From positions 120,257,894 to 120,321,893 of the forward strand of contig OX336388.2 of the NCBI GenBank assembly GCA_946902985.2: a stretch of 64,000 nucleotides of DNA, given 5' to 3'. Shown piece by piece: positions 1 to 11,797 of this stretch. The position numbers were made by a program, and so were the translations under genes. The DNA is from Meconema thalassinum. Its lineage: Eukaryota > Arthropoda > Insecta > Orthoptera > Tettigoniidae. The notes under the pieces are model-generated. The model saw only the letters and a program-made list of their open reading frames with translations. It ran no database searches and was not told the DNA's origin. The number at the start of each line of letters is the position of its first letter. Within the stretch, counting starts at the first letter, position 1.

Positions 1-1223
1 ATATTAGTGTATAAATCAGGAAGATGCTGGTTTTCTCCTTGCAATCTCAAATTCAGTTCGTTCACATGTTTTGTCAAATCAACATAGAATGCTAACTTCC
101 ACAGCCATGCGTTGTTTTGTGATTCAGTAAGAGGGCGATGCTTTTCATTCAAAAAAAATTCGATCACTGCTCGAAGTTCAAAAAAGCGCTGAAGGACTTT
201 CCCACAACTAAGCCAACGTACGGCAGTATGATAAGGTAAGTCATTTTCTCCAATCTCTTCAATAAATTGTCGGAATTGTCGGTGATTCAGCCCAAAAGAT
301 CTCATAAAATTAACAGTTGATATGACTGGTTTCAGAACTTCAGACATATCCAAACATTTTCCGCACAAAGACTGTTGATGAATGATACAATGTAAGACTA
401 ATGGTTTTGAACCACCGTCATTTTCTACAGCCTTTGACACAAGAGCGACCACTCCTTTATCTTTCCCACTCATGTTTTTGCCTCCATCAGTTGTAATACA
501 TTTCAAGTTTTTCCATCGAAGGTTCTTTTGATTAATGGCCATTTCAACTCCTTTAAAAATATCTGTACCAGTAGTTGTGCCATGAATACTATACATATCA
601 AGAAGTTCGTCATGCACTTCATAGCTTTTATCTACTCCTCGAATATAAATCAACACCTGAGCAGTATCTGACACATCCGTTGACTCATCCAAGGCCAAAG
701 AAAACCACTCAACATCTTCATTTTTGTCGAACAGTTGAGAGGATATATTTTCAGCGATGTTTTCTACCCTTCGAGCCACAGTGTTTGCTGACATACTGAC
801 AGTTTTTAATAAATTTACCTTTTCAGGGCACATTTCTTCGGCTGCTGCAATTATGCATTCTTTGAAAATTTCTCCATCGGTGAATGGTTTTCCACGTTTT
901 GCAATTTCAAGAGCCACACGAAAGCTGGCACGAGTTGCAGCCTCTTGTTCGGTTTTGAGTTTTGTAAATGAAGATTGCTGCGATTTCAATCCGCGCTTCA
1001 TAGCTTCGAATTTTTCTGTCCGCAAACTTCCTGTATATTTTGAGTAATTTTGAAAATGTTTTGTTTCATAATGACGTTTAATGTTATATTCCTTGAGAAC
1101 AGCTATGCTTTCATTGCAAATCAAACATAGCGCCTTGTTACTGGACTCAATTACGAAATACTGAATGTTCCACTCATGTTTGAATTTTCTGCATTCACTA
1201 TCTATTTTTCGCTTCTTTTCCAT
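1..1223 (-). CDS. hAT-superfamily transposase (BED finger, GTF2IRD2/SCAND3/ZBED-like), 3' part outside window
   Basis: Reading the minus strand from an ATG at 1223, one frame stays open to the left edge (about 407 codons), so the C-terminus with the hAT dimerisation region lies outside the window. The first ~60 residues carry a BED-type zinc finger pattern (CLICNES, then RHYETKH). The RNase H-like core follows: ALDESTDVSD holds the probable first catalytic Asp and CITTDGGKNMSG the probable second, then CIIHQQSLCGK, typical of the domesticated-looking hAT group. hAT transposases cut and paste DNA in the nucleus; BED fingers bind the element ends. No frameshift is seen, even across an 8-base A run at 151-158. 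The start is the first ATG ahead of the zinc finger. I could not identify the right terminal inverted repeat. It could be a live transposase or a domesticated gene; the missing 3' half would decide. Confidence 0.82.
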   Translation of the reverse strand, partial: MEKKRKIDSECRKFKHEWNIQYFVIESSNKALCLICNESIAVLKEYNIKRHYETKHFQNYSKYTGSLRTEKFEAMKRGLKSQQSSFTKLKTEQEAATRASFRVALEIAKRGKPFTDGEIFKECIIAAAEEMCPEKVNLLKTVSMSANTVARRVENIAENISSQLFDKNEDVEWFSLALDESTDVSDTAQVLIYIRGVDKSYEVHDELLDMYSIHGTTTGTDIFKGVEMAINQKNLRWKNLKCITTDGGKNMSGKDKGVVALVSKAVENDGGSKPLVLHCIIHQQSLCGKCLDMSEVLKPVISTVNFMRSFGLNHRQFRQFIEEIGENDLPYHTAVRWLSCGKVLQRFFELRAVIEFFLNEKHRPLTESQNNAWLWKLAFYVDLTKHVNELNLRLQGENQHLPDLYTN

Positions 1224-2580
1224 ACTACTAAATCACACACAAAAGCAACAATTCAAATCAAAATACTGTTACAAAGATGTCTTAAACTTAAACACGCACA
1301 AACACGTTTTAAGGAGGTACGCACTATTTTATTTCACAACAGTGTCATAGGAACTGACTTGTGGTTGCGCAACTAGCCTTCTTATATATTCCAATTACTG
1401 CCATCTAGAAGTGAGTGGAAGACACCAGAACTCTCTCGAACCAACGAGATTACTCTGTACGTGCTATTAGCGCCATCTGTTAGCGATAGAAGGTACTACC
1501 TATTTCCGCTTGTGTCCACCAGATGTCGTGTCACGTTACTCCTCATGGCTCGTACTCTACGACTAATCTAGAAGTTACAGATAATGACAGGAAAATTAAT
1601 AATATGCAGTGTTGCCGTTTTGCGGACTTTAGTCCGATTTGCCGCCTTTTTTCAACGTTGCGTACTTTTTCGGACTTTTTTTTCATCAGTGGACTATTTC
1701 ACTTTTTACCACCGGCAACAATGATAATATGGTTTTGGCCCTCGGAACTTACTGGAGTAATCAGTATGGCCCTAAGGCTGGAAAGTTTGGAGACTCCTGC
1801 TCTAAAGCAACGTTTAAGTGGAGAGAAACAGCTGAAATCTATCTCGCACATCTTGCAATGGCCGAAAAGTTGGTTTGTTTCCGAGTTTCACACGAACTTT
1901 CATCTATATGAATATAAAATATGATTATGTCAATGATCATCATCATATATATTATTTCAGTAGTATAGATCCCTCCTGCGGCGCTCACAAGCGACCGATC
2001 GTGACAAATAAGCATTCAAATGAAAGAGAATAGACATTAGCAGTGACGAATTACACTCTAATTTCATAAATATCTATAATATCTTTAAAAAATTACTTTA
2101 AAAATGTACTAAGTGTGCGATTTTCAGATACTGTTGCTGTAGGAAAATATGCTCCATAATTGCTGTCCATTTCACATTTTGGCCGCTGTGACACCTATTT
2201 CATGTAATTTTAACATTCTGAGGTCTTTCCTTTATCATTTTGCATGAATTTCAGAAACAGTAAATCAGAGGAATGAGTAGGCTACTCAAATCGTATAATT
2301 TCATAAATATCGAATAACCGGTGAGTGTTATGATGATCCAATTTTCGGCGATTGCTTTCTTAAGTTAGGGAACGAAGAACTTGGAATTCTAACTGAAATG
2401 TAAATAGAGTTCTATAATCATTTGGTTGAAATGAAAACATAACAACCTTTCTCCTTAAGTCTCTCATTATAAACCTATTGGGGAAAGTATGATTTATGAA
2501 CATGCGAGATTTCTCGCACGGGTCTACTAGTATTATAAAATATCATGCATGTTACTAATATCATCAAGAAAGAAGAATAC
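1224..2580. other. AT-rich region without recognised gene
   Basis: Short ORFs of up to 133 codons occur on the plus strand (for example 1523-1924) but show no family motif and no codon pattern that I trust. The stretch may include the right end of the hAT element whose transposase starts at 1223. Confidence 0.4.
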
Positions 2581-2690
2581 GGAAAGAAATAAAAACCATA
2601 TCCGGAGTGGGATTCGAACTCCTTCCAGCTCTGCATAATAAGTCTGCAACATAACATACGAAGCTAACTGGTAAAGCGTGTCCTACTTAC
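2490..2690 (-). repeat. tRNA-like SINE fragment
   Basis: On the minus strand a pol III B-box-like word GGAGTTCGAATCCCACTCC lies near 2605-2625, preceded at a tRNA-like distance by an A-box-like word around 2660-2690. The distal segment at 2498-2535 (GCGAGATTTCTCGCACGGG) recurs in similar form at 22106-22135, which marks it as an interspersed repeat rather than a tRNA gene. Confidence 0.45.
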
Positions 2691-2699
2691 CTAAGTAAA

Positions 2700-5430
2700 C
2701 AATGTATACACACAACTGCCAGTTCTCCTAAATACTTTGTTCAGATCATTTTAAACTTTTGCCATGAATAAGGTCTTCTGTATTTCCTTTCCTTTGTAAT
2801 TATGTTCCAGTAAATCTCAAGGAAGCATCACAAACAGCGACCAGTGCTACACGCTTCTTGATCTGTCCACCATGTTTCTTCAGGTTGAAACAGAGTCTAC
2901 GCATGCGCGAGAGCCGTAAAGCGTATTTAAGTAATTACAAATCCGAATTAAAACTCGGCAAGTCTTCTAGGTTTGTGCCGTGCCTTGTGTGGGGTTTCGC
3001 CTAGGACACCAAGCTGGCTCATCAGCGGACTCTTGGTGTCCCCGCCCGGACCCCCACAGGAGTAACGAACTGCGCGTTACCTCCCATTATATAGAGTGCA
3101 ACTGCACTACTTGACTGCGAGAACTAAAAGCTCAAGCAGCCATAACCTCCCTATGAAGGCTTCCAAAAAGATGGTATTGAGACCGTCAAGGTTGGAGTTG
3201 TCAGGATAGCCAACAACCGCAATGACTTCCCTAACATCTCAACCGTCGAGCACATAATTTAATTGCCGTGAGGATCAGGTGAACTTCCAAATAGGCTAAA
3301 GCGGCACGAGAGTCCGTAGTCCACAGGGATCGTGGTACATGGTGACGATGGTCATAGACTGCCTAAGGAAAGGTTCACCTTATAAACTAGACTGAGAAAA
3401 TAAACATCCAGACTTATGTAAAAGACCGTGAAAATTTATTGATAAAATACACAAGCCCCTAGCCTAGTTCGGAGGGTTACAATCGGCTATTCCGCACTCT
3501 AATAAACAAACCAAAAATAAAGAGCAGGTTCCTACCTGAGAAGTTACGGAAAAACCCTCGCGAAAGATCTAACTCACAATAATAAAGCGACAACAGCAAC
3601 ACTAGGAAAATGGTACGACGCAAGTCCCTAGTTCAAGTTACAAGATCAAGCTAATATCTGAATTTATATTTAACAGGGTAGCAAAACAAATCTAAGTTAG
3701 GATGGTACCATTTCAACATTTACATTTAACGTTAATTCATCTAGCTAAGTCCTATCAATTAACAAAATTTACGGCGATGACGTCCGTAAAAGAAAACAAT
3801 TACATTCAAAAGCTAAGTGTACAGCCATGTAAAAAAAACATTTAATTATGCTTAATAACTATGTGCTAACAGCACACAATAAGGTAACATGTAGGATTTA
3901 TACACTTGTACATCATAAATAAGTAATGAAATAGACACAGTAGTTTTGTTAAAATGCCTGCCTGCACCTTGGTGTACTATTTGTAAGCCATAGTCATCTA
4001 ATATGTGTGTGGTTACGGTGACGAATGCGTAGTTAAGACTACGTCTAACATCGCATGGCCTGCGCTCCACAAGCTACAAACTCAAGGTTCGTGCATGCTT
4101 CAGGTCGCTTCAAAAGTGTCAGCTGTCCTTGTCATTTCCACAAAAGGAAATTACCTTCATCTGCACGGCTATGTCAACAGTTCCAAATGCAAAAGTACAA
4201 AGTTAGATAGAAAGAATTCGTTAGTTAGCTTTTGTTTTACCAAAATTATGCGTTTTATTATTAAGATGTCGGTTTAGGTTTATCGTTGGTTTATGGCGAA
4301 TAATATTGACAATAGCCTGGGCACGGAGCGTCTCCTCTGAGATCATTCTCCACCAAAAAGCCTCGACTCAACAGTCGGAATATAATCAACGAGTACTAAC
4401 AACTCGGACACACAATAACACAAGTTACCAGCGGCGCAAAGCTCGCGTTCAATAACTCTGGGACGGGCCTGCACACTACAGTTACCCTCCAATAACATCT
4501 AGTCAACGGGAACAATCCCGGACAAGGCATACTCAAAATACCTTCATACAATAACTTCCTGCTATAACAGGGTAGCCTTCAACTTACTATAGAAAACCTG
4601 ACATAACTGTACACGTCAAAAGACGGTACACGCAGCAGTGCGTTTAACTAACAAAAAACATAAAACATGTGATCAGATACAGGAATGGACACTGAGTTCC
4701 ATAAGCTAAATTGTAATGAAAGGAAATGCGAATACAAATCGTATTCTGTCTTCTGTCAAAGTAGTTCCGTCTCACAATGAAGCAGGCGTGCTTTCAAGGG
4801 CACTGGGTCTCAAACCAGTTTTGTGTCGCTAGCAGGTTTCAACATTCCTGCATTCGGCTGACACAACACATTGACTCTCCAAGGCCGGCGATTTAAACAA
4901 ATAAAACTATACATCTGGCCTCTTCATAAAAAACTTTACCATGGGTTAAAAAACTCGAAGAATACGTGTATAAAAAACACGCTATAAATCTGAATACAAT
5001 AATATGATTCCGTCTTCCAAACCAAAGACGTCTAAATGATAGTAATGTTACTATTACTGGAGCTCTTTGCTCTCAAAAGTTATAATTCAGTAGTTGCTTG
5101 TACAACATCAAGTAAATGCGTGTCTTCACATGACACTAACAAAATAATAATTGTGACGCAGATTTCACACTCTGGATCTGCTTAATGATATGTTGGGAAC
5201 TGGGTTCGATGCTTGACAACGAAACATTCCTTCTAATTATTAGGTTCACACTTGACCAAGAATAGCTTCTGAGCTTATTCAAAATGAAATATAATGCAGT
5301 TACAAAACTGGTAGTTACAGTTGACTACCTAACTGATACGACCGTTCTAACGACAGTCAGGGGTGTAACAAAGAATGGCTGCAAAGAATGCAGTTAACTA
5401 AACCTTGGCATCTGATTGCCATAACTAAAG
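2700..5430. other. no recognised gene; possible non-coding retroelement remnant
   Basis: About 2.7 kb of mixed composition. A more GC-rich block at 2985-3420 and another at 4300-4600 stand out from AT-rich DNA, but I see no long ORF, no reverse transcriptase motif and no repeat pair that would define LTRs. The 72- and 90-codon ORFs at 3852-4277 on opposite strands overlap each other and have no recognisable motif. Confidence 0.35.
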
Positions 5431-5432
5431 TC

Positions 5433-5590
5433 TATTTAAACACAAATAGTGCTAAATGTTCCGGCATAATTCAACAAGATGACAGTGTTTCGCCCCGGTG
5501 TGCTATTGGGCTCTTCAGTTGGTTAAAGCACACCTCACCAAGACACTGTTGAGTTATGCCGGAACATTTAGCACTATTTGTGTTTAAATA
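5433..5590. repeat. long imperfect palindrome (hairpin), MITE-like
   Basis: The arm at 5433-5504 and the arm at 5527-5590 are reverse complements apart from one early mismatch and a short internal indel. The outer ~45 bp (starting TATTTAAACACAAATAGTGC) pair almost perfectly, and the inner ends pair through GGTGTGCT / AGCACACC. The loop is about 22 nt. As RNA or extruded DNA this would form a strong stem-loop. It may be a foldback MITE, an inverted duplication or a small-RNA source; nothing nearby decides. Confidence 0.75.
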
Positions 5591-7230
5591 TATTATGGCT
5601 CAACGGACAATGCATATTTTCTTATGAAAATTGTATAACTAAAGTCAGCAAAGACTTGAAAAATCACCCCAAATAGGGTTGAACAAAGTAGCCTCAAATG
5701 ACTACGGTCACGTTTAGCAAAAGATAGGCATTGACGTTCTACGACGTTCATCAGGCTGACCAAAATGTCTGACCCAAATAAATGACATCTAATTAAACTA
5801 GTTACATTCCCTACCTATAAAAATGGCTGACACTAAGTTCGGTTGGTTCACAAACTACATGTAATCTACTATACCACCAGAAACTAGAACAAGAAAGGGG
5901 TATCCAAAAACTCACGAAATGGAGAAGCTATCACTCAGCCCTCTATTCAACAACAAGGGTTGTACATAATCATCTCTGGCTCTCTGGAACGGTATCATCC
6001 TCATCAGGATTCCAATCTGGACTCCTCCAAAGACCAGGGTTCGATCTGTCCCTGTCGACAACTTCGTGGATGTGCTGGATATGCCTGGAAATGGCATCCT
6101 TGGTTCCTTCCTTCTCGTTCGCTGTCCTGGAAGTTCCACCATCATGCTGGTTCCCGTAGAAACATCACCCTCATACCGTGATGGTATTAGCCCATGATGA
6201 CTGATTCAAACATGGTGAAGAATAGTTCAATCACGTGGATAGTGAAATAAGTTGCGCAATAATTCATTCTTTCACTTTCAAAAATATAATGTTCGTCGTA
6301 AATGTTATAGGCTTTGATTGTGGTAAATGACACAGCCTTTATTTCGTCGATGTGAATTAACATGTGAGCTAACACTGTTTTATAATTCTTCACGTGCTAG
6401 TGACGCTACTTTTATATCACGTAGCATCCGTGAATTATGCGTCGTTTTTGAAATGAAAGTTTCACTTTGGCAATTTAAATATGTTACATAATCATAATCA
6501 CACTTATTCATAATAGGTGTAACACATTTACCTGTATATTTTCCACTAGGCACTTGGCCCTCCACAAACACGTGGGTACAAAATGTGGTGTTACGGCAAT
6601 GTTATGCAATTCACTATACTTGCCAATTATTATTTCCCAAAATTCTTCTTTGGCTCACTGTGCTTGGATAACAGTGAATAGTAGTATTCGCGTGCTCGAT
6701 GGCACCTGATAATCACTTTCAACGCTCAACAGCGGATATTCTCTACGTCTTGTAGGACAAATACAATTCCACGCCTACACAGGGCGGATTCTCCAGACGT
6801 AGTGCAAGGCACTGAGTGTCTCTAGAAAGTAGGTCGTCAAAACGAAGTCGTTGAGCAACTACTTACGTTCCTGTTTGCGTATCTGCAAGGGTATTACCTT
6901 ACCTTAAGTAAAAATAACATTCTCCAAAATGTTTTAATAATGCAGCATGACGAAATGGAATATTCTGAGTCTCATGGAAAGATAAAATTAATTAATAAGA
7001 CCTCAGATAAATAATGAGCAGATTTCACCAAAGTCAAAAGTGCGATTCACCGCTACATCAAAGAGTATCGCGTGATCTCTCAGCTTCACGTGGCTTTCTG
7101 GGTGTGTTCAAAGGTACAATATCCCATCATAAATGTCCTGTTATAAAAAATATCACATGAACCATAGCTCAGCGGGTTCATTATACCCGAATGCATCGAC
7201 GATAATCACGCATTAACTCTCGTATTTAAG
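5591..7230. other. no recognised gene
   Basis: AT-rich DNA with a better-composed segment at 5912-6180 that is open on both strands (77 codons minus, 73 codons plus). Neither translation shows a family I recognise. The minus-strand reading is rich in Arg, Pro and Ser. I see no promoter, splice or repeat signal that supports either. Confidence 0.35.
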
Positions 7231-7239
7231 TTAAATAAG

Positions 7240-7764
7240 AATTGACTAACTAATCGTTAGTAAAGAATTGGTGAAAACGGCCCTTTTAAGGTCGCGGGTT
7301 CAAACCCGGCCGAAGTCGTCGGATTTTTAAGAGCGTTAAAAATCACTCAGTATGCCTTCCTAGGGAGAGGAAGTAAAGCAGGCGGTCTCATGTCATAGAT
7401 TTATGGCATGATAAAGAACCTTCCACTAATTACACTTGTATGAAGCTAAATCATAGGTTATCTTTGAGTAACGCTCATAGATTCCGACGTTCGTCGCCAG
7501 GAGACGACTGCGGTGGTATCTAGTAACAAAGTGCAGAACTAGTTGGTCGTTGACGGTGGCGTTTGGTAGAAAAAGTTGTAACTACTTGAAAAATCGAATG
7601 TATGCAGTCCTTACTTGAATTAAAAAACAGATAACACACACTAATACAGCCATCACAATTAACACCGGTTATCAGACAGATTCTACACACACCCAAAGTA
7701 CACGAGGCTACAAGACCGCGTTGTCGCAGCCCCTAAACTGAGGAACCAACCAACCAACCAACCG
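7240..7764 (+). repeat. tRNA-derived SINE, family A
   Basis: The tRNA-like head ends in a B-box (GCGGGTTCAAACCCGGCCG, near 7290), followed by the family-A body: a conserved tract at 7326-7420 (GAGCGTTAAAAATCACTCAG and onwards), an ~80-bp region rich in CGTTGACGG, and a tail with a block ACACCGGTTATCAGACAGA and a 3' (CCAA)n run at 7745-7763. The same body recurs at 33027-33552 (+), 34512-35038 (-) and in part at 60853-61212 (+), so it is an interspersed family. The head here is less complete than in the 33-kb copy. Confidence 0.8.
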
Positions 7765-7781
7765 CCCTAAGTTACGCATCG

Positions 7782-8003
7782 TTACTTTTTCGTTACTATT
7801 GAGTAACAGGATTTCATCCTATTGCAATTGCTGTTGTTGCTTATTTTAAGTGCTGCGACATCGCCAGTTTTAGCTACAATTTCGTGTAGGAGCTTAACTG
7901 CTGTTTCTTGCCTATTGTTAGAAAGAATAGCTAGATCATCTGCAAAGGCCAAACACTGCAGAGGATTTCTTTTAAAGTACTTGGTCAATAGTTCGTTCTT
8001 GTT
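7782..8003 (-). pseudogene. LINE reverse transcriptase fragment (YADD/FADD box region)
   Basis: The minus strand encodes CLAFADDLAILSNN followed by a helix-like stretch, the palm-domain catalytic box of a non-LTR reverse transcriptase. Only about 70 codons remain. A matching upstream piece of the same kind of enzyme (LRQGD box) lies at 13430-13680, also on the minus strand. The two may be parts of one LINE copy separated by later insertions, although this is inferred from order and orientation only. Confidence 0.7.
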
Positions 8004-8117
8004 AGGGCAAATGGGTATAAGTCAAAAGAATACTAAAACTGAAATTATGCAATTGTTTGGTGGGGAATTGTCATAACTTTGTTTGTGCAAAAGGGTTTAA
8101 GTCGATTCTGAATACTC
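7987..8117. repeat. left part of an ~80-bp tandem unit / inverted repeat pair with 11.6-11.8 kb
   Basis: The unit starting GCAAATGGGTATAAGTCAAA at 8008 and restarting imperfectly at 8088 is found again at 11611 and 11691. In addition, 7987-8032 is the approximate inverse complement of 11747-11797. The jockey-type LINE at 8860-11550 and a SINE lie between the halves, so an older repeat element was split by insertions. Confidence 0.6.
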
Positions 8118-8245
8118 TGACTACTAGGGGGGAAAAAGTAGTGTTTTACCGCCAGGAGGAGGTTTGGGGTTTAATCCGGTGTACATTTACAGTATAGTGT
8201 TTAATTAATTGTATGGATTGTATGCAGATCGTGAGAGTCAATAGT

Positions 8246-8561
8246 CAAAAAAAAGTCAACCCCTGGCACTATCCAGCCCATGACGGGCTAAGGCCGAACA
8301 AGCGACCGCTGCCCAGCCATTTGGCCTGCAGATATTGGGGTGACGCGTGATCAGCGCGTCGGGTCCCCTCGGCCGTTAATCTTGGTATTCGTGATCGGGG
8401 CGCTGTCTCACTGTCAGACAGCTACTCAATTGTTCTCACGAGGCTGAGTGCACCCCGTTACAACCCTCCCGTCAGTTTTAAAATCCCTGACGGAGCCGGG
8501 GATCGAACCCGGGGCCTCCGGGTGAGAGGCAGGCGCACTACCCCAACACCACGGGGCCGGC
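8246..8561 (-). repeat. tRNA-Glu-like SINE with 13-bp target-site duplication
   Basis: On the minus strand the head at about 8490-8561 resembles tRNA-Glu(CTC): an A-box-like GTGTTGGGGTAGTGC, an anticodon-arm-like CCTCTCACC and a B-box GGGTTCGATCCCCGG. A ~240-bp tRNA-unrelated body ends in an A-rich tail at 8246-8254. Identical 13-bp direct repeats GAGAGTCAATAGT flank it (8233-8245 and 8562-8574), which proves LINE-mediated insertion and argues against a functional tRNA gene. Confidence 0.9.
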
Positions 8562-8756
8562 GAGAGTCAATAGTAATGGCAGTAAAAACATGAAGAGCAA
8601 ACTTTTATTTTTCTCACACAAAATGTCAACATTATAAGCAGTTACGTATGGACATGTTGTTACAAATGCATCTTTCGAATTTATATACAGTAGTTACTGT
8701 TTTCCATATTTTTTCAAAATTAATTTGTCATATTTTCAATAATTTGCAATTTAGTT

Positions 8757-8805
8757 AAATGTTAGTTAGTTTTAAGGGGCGGAACTACGAGATCAATGTG
8801 GAGGG
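8757..8805 (-). repeat. scrap of I-clade LINE 3' end
   Basis: GTTAGTTAGTTTTAAGGGGCGGAACTACGAG-like sequence matches the 3' terminus of the full-length LINE at 15630-15670 in the same orientation. Confidence 0.55.
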
Positions 8806-8859
8806 AAAATATAATCAATATAGTTCTCATACAAAAGAAAGTATTGCATTTAATGAATA

Positions 8860-11550
8860 ATAATCGTCATAATGGGAGATTTCAACAGTAGGAGTACTTC
8901 CTGGGGGTATGGAGATACTAATACAGATGGTCTTGGTGTGTTAGAATGGTCTGAAACAGAAGACGTCTTCCTTGTGTACGATGCAAAAGAGAGAGGCTCC
9001 TTTCACTCAGGAAGATGGAAGAAAGACACCAACCCAGATCTCTGTTTTGTTTCAAGGGACGATCATGGAAGACCTTTACAGTGCAGCAGGAAAGTACTGA
9101 ACAATTTTCCTCGAAGTCAGCATAGACCAATTCTTCTAAAAATTGGCATTGAAGTTCCAATAATAAGATCAACACCTGTACCCCGCCGGAATTTTGAAAA
9201 AGCAAACTGGGAAGCGTTTACTAATGAGATGGATCACAATATCCAGTGGATTCCATCCAAACTGGACAACTATAAACGATTTGTTGGTTTAATATGCTCC
9301 ATAGTAAAGAAACACATTCCCAGAGGATTTAGAAAAGAATATATCCCGGCATGGAATAGAAGATGTGATAAACTTTACGAAGAATACCAACTCAGCAACA
9401 GTACAGAAGTCGCTGATGAACTATTGCACTGCCTAGATTCTGCCAGAAAAGATAAATGGAACTCAATGACAGCAAACATGAATTTTCAACACTCAAGCAG
9501 AAAAGCATGGACTCTTCTTAGAAAACTTGGAAGTTGTACTCCCAAATATATTAATAAGAGCTCAGAGGTATTTCCAATAGATGTAGCCAAAAGAATCGTC
9601 AAGCTATCCAAGATACCAGATAATGTCAATAAAAATGAATCCAAAAAACTCAAGAAAGAGCTAGAAATCAGGCTATCCTCGACTAAATCAATCTCCCAGT
9701 TCTCAGGAGTATTCACAACTGCAGAAATCTCAACAGCTCTAAAAGAAGTAAAACCAGGCAAAGCAGCAGGAGTGGATGGAATATATCCAGAGTTTCTGAA
9801 ACATTGTGGACCTAGAACTCTACACTGGTTAGTTATGTTCTTTAATGACATCCTAAGAAGTGGTAAGCTTCCATCCCTGATTAAGAGAACTAAAATAGTT
9901 GCCATCCTAAAGCCCGGAAAAAGTGGAGATAGTCCTGAAGATTATCGACCAATAGCACTCTTAAGTATTTGCTACAAATTAATGGAAAGAATGATTTACA
10001 ACAGAATCTCAGCCACAGCCTTCCAACACATACCAGCTGAACAAGCAGGATTCCGACCTAATCGAAGCTGCTGCGACCAGGTTTTGGCACTCACCAGCCA
10101 CATTGAGAACGGATTTCAAGACAAGAAGAAGACCATCGCTATTTTTGTGGACTTGACATCAGCTTATGACACAATGTGGCGACAAGGAATGATTTTGAAA
10201 CTCTGAAGATCATTCCCTGTAAGATTCTTGCTACACTGCTCAACAACATGCTATGCAATAGAGTGTTTGAAGTGCATTTAAATGGAAGTAAGCCTTATGC
10301 ACTGAACGATGGTTTACCTCAAGGATCAGTTCTTGCTCCGCTACTGTTCAGCATCTATACTGCAGATCTCCCAGAAACTACTTCCATGAAATTCATATAT
10401 GCAGATGACATAGCTCTGACTGCCCAATCTAGTGACTTCAAAACAGCAGAAACTACACTCACAAAGGATCTCCATAACCTGAATAAATATTTCAGTACAT
10501 GGCGACTTAAACCTAACCTGAACAAAACTGAAGTAAGCTGCTTCCATCTAGACAACCAAAAAGCCAGCTATGTACCTCAAGTCGAATTCAAAGGCCAACA
10601 ACTTAGGTATAACCCCTATCCAAAGTATCTGGGTGTCACAATGGACCGGACAATTGCATACAAGCAACATCTCTCTAACACTGCAGCCAAGATAAAAACA
10701 AGGAACAACATATTACACAAGCTCAGTGGAACAGGCTGGGGAGCAAACGCGGCAGTACTACGGACATCAGCTCTTGCCTTGGTCTACCCAGTTGCAGAAT
10801 ACTGCTGCCCTGTGTGGCTTAACAGTGCACACACTTCAAAAGTTGATACCCAACTGAATGATATCATGAGGACAATATCAGGCACCATCAAATCGACACC
10901 TCTAAAATGGTTACCCGTCTTATCCAACATTCATCCCCCTCACATACGAAGAGAACTAGCTCTTGTAAGTGAATGGCAGAAATGCCGCAGTAATCCTCAA
11001 CTGCCCTTACATCAGGACTGCAACCCTCAGAAACCGAAGAGATTAAAGTCCAGAAACCCATCATGGAAGCAAGGTGAGAAGCTCCGGGAAACACATTTTG
11101 ATGCTGATGAGATCTGGCATGAAGAATGGTCCTCTTGAAATCCCGACCACCTGTGTTTAATCCATGATCCTTGTAGAGCTCCGCCTGGTTTCAACTTACC
11201 GAGAAGGGAATGGACATCTCTAAACAGAATCAGGACAAATCATGGAAGGTATAAATTCTGGCTTCATAAGTGGGGAAAATCTGAAGACCCATTCTGCGAC
11301 TGTGGTAATGTGCCTCAGACCATCCAGCACATTGTTATGGACTGTCCAAAGAGAAAATTCAATGGATCTGCCCAAGAATTACATATTGCCTCTACGGAAG
11401 CAGTGGACTGGCTGAAAAGTCTGGACATTAAGTTTTGAATGTGTATCATTGATCTGTAAATAATGTATATAAAACTGGAAGATATGTGTATTTATAATGT
11501 ATCCTTGTTTTTGCCATACGAAATAAATAAATAAATAAATAAATCGTTAA
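8860..11550 (+). mobile_element. 5'-truncated jockey-type LINE
   Basis: The element begins inside the endonuclease domain (IIVIMGDFNSR at about 8860-8886) and ends in an (AAAT)n tail at 11521-11545 after a short 3' UTR. Truncation at the 5' end is the usual outcome of incomplete target-primed reverse transcription. I could not find a clear target-site duplication. It sits inside the tandem-repeat element whose halves are at 8.0 and 11.6 kb. Confidence 0.85.
8872..11438 (+). pseudogene. LINE ORF2 relic: partial AP endonuclease, reverse transcriptase, C-terminal zinc motif
   Basis: The frame opened by GDFNSRSTSWGYGD keeps only the C-terminal part of an APE-type endonuclease (SQHRPI is the last conserved His box). 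The reverse transcriptase follows, with VAILKPGKSGDSPEDYRPIA, FVDLTSAYDTMW, GLPQGSVLAPLLFSIY and FIYADDIAL (catalytic YADD). After the thumb a zinc-knuckle-like FCDCGNVPQTIQHIVMDC closes the protein; there is no RNase H domain, which fits jockey rather than I-type LINEs. Two lesions inactivate it: a one-base frameshift at about 10200, just after the FVDL box, and an in-frame TGA at 11136-11138. The original stop is TGA near 11438. The full enzyme would nick target DNA and copy its own RNA. Confidence 0.85.
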
Positions 11551-11610
11551 ATAAAGTGCATAACTATGCTTGAAACCTCTCTCACAAAGAAATCCTGCGT
11601 ACGCCACTGC

Positions 11611-11797
11611 AAAAGGGTATAAGTCAAATGAATACTAAAACTGTGATTATGCAATTGTTTGGTGGGGAATTGTCATAACTTTGTTGGAGCAAAAGTGTAT
11701 AAGTCAAAAGAATACCAAAACTGATTGTTTGGTAGGGAATTGTATTTTTCTGGTATGCTTTTGACTTATATACCCTTTTGCCTTAACAAGAGCGAGT
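11611..11797. repeat. right part of the ~80-bp tandem unit / inverted repeat
   Basis: Two units start at 11611 and 11691 (GCAAAAGGGTATAAGTCAAA and GCAAAAGTGTATAAGTCAAA). The end at 11747-11797 inverts the same words (TTGACTTATATACCCTTTTG) and extends into GCCTTAACAAGAGCGAG, the inverse of 7990-8010. See the left half at 7987-8117. Confidence 0.6.

Noticed and set aside
5912..6181. Coding region on either strand
   Set aside because: Both strands are open for ~75 codons and neither translation resembles a known family.
8490..8561. Functional tRNA-Glu gene
   Set aside because: The tRNA-like part is the head of a SINE with A-rich tail and a perfect 13-bp target duplication.
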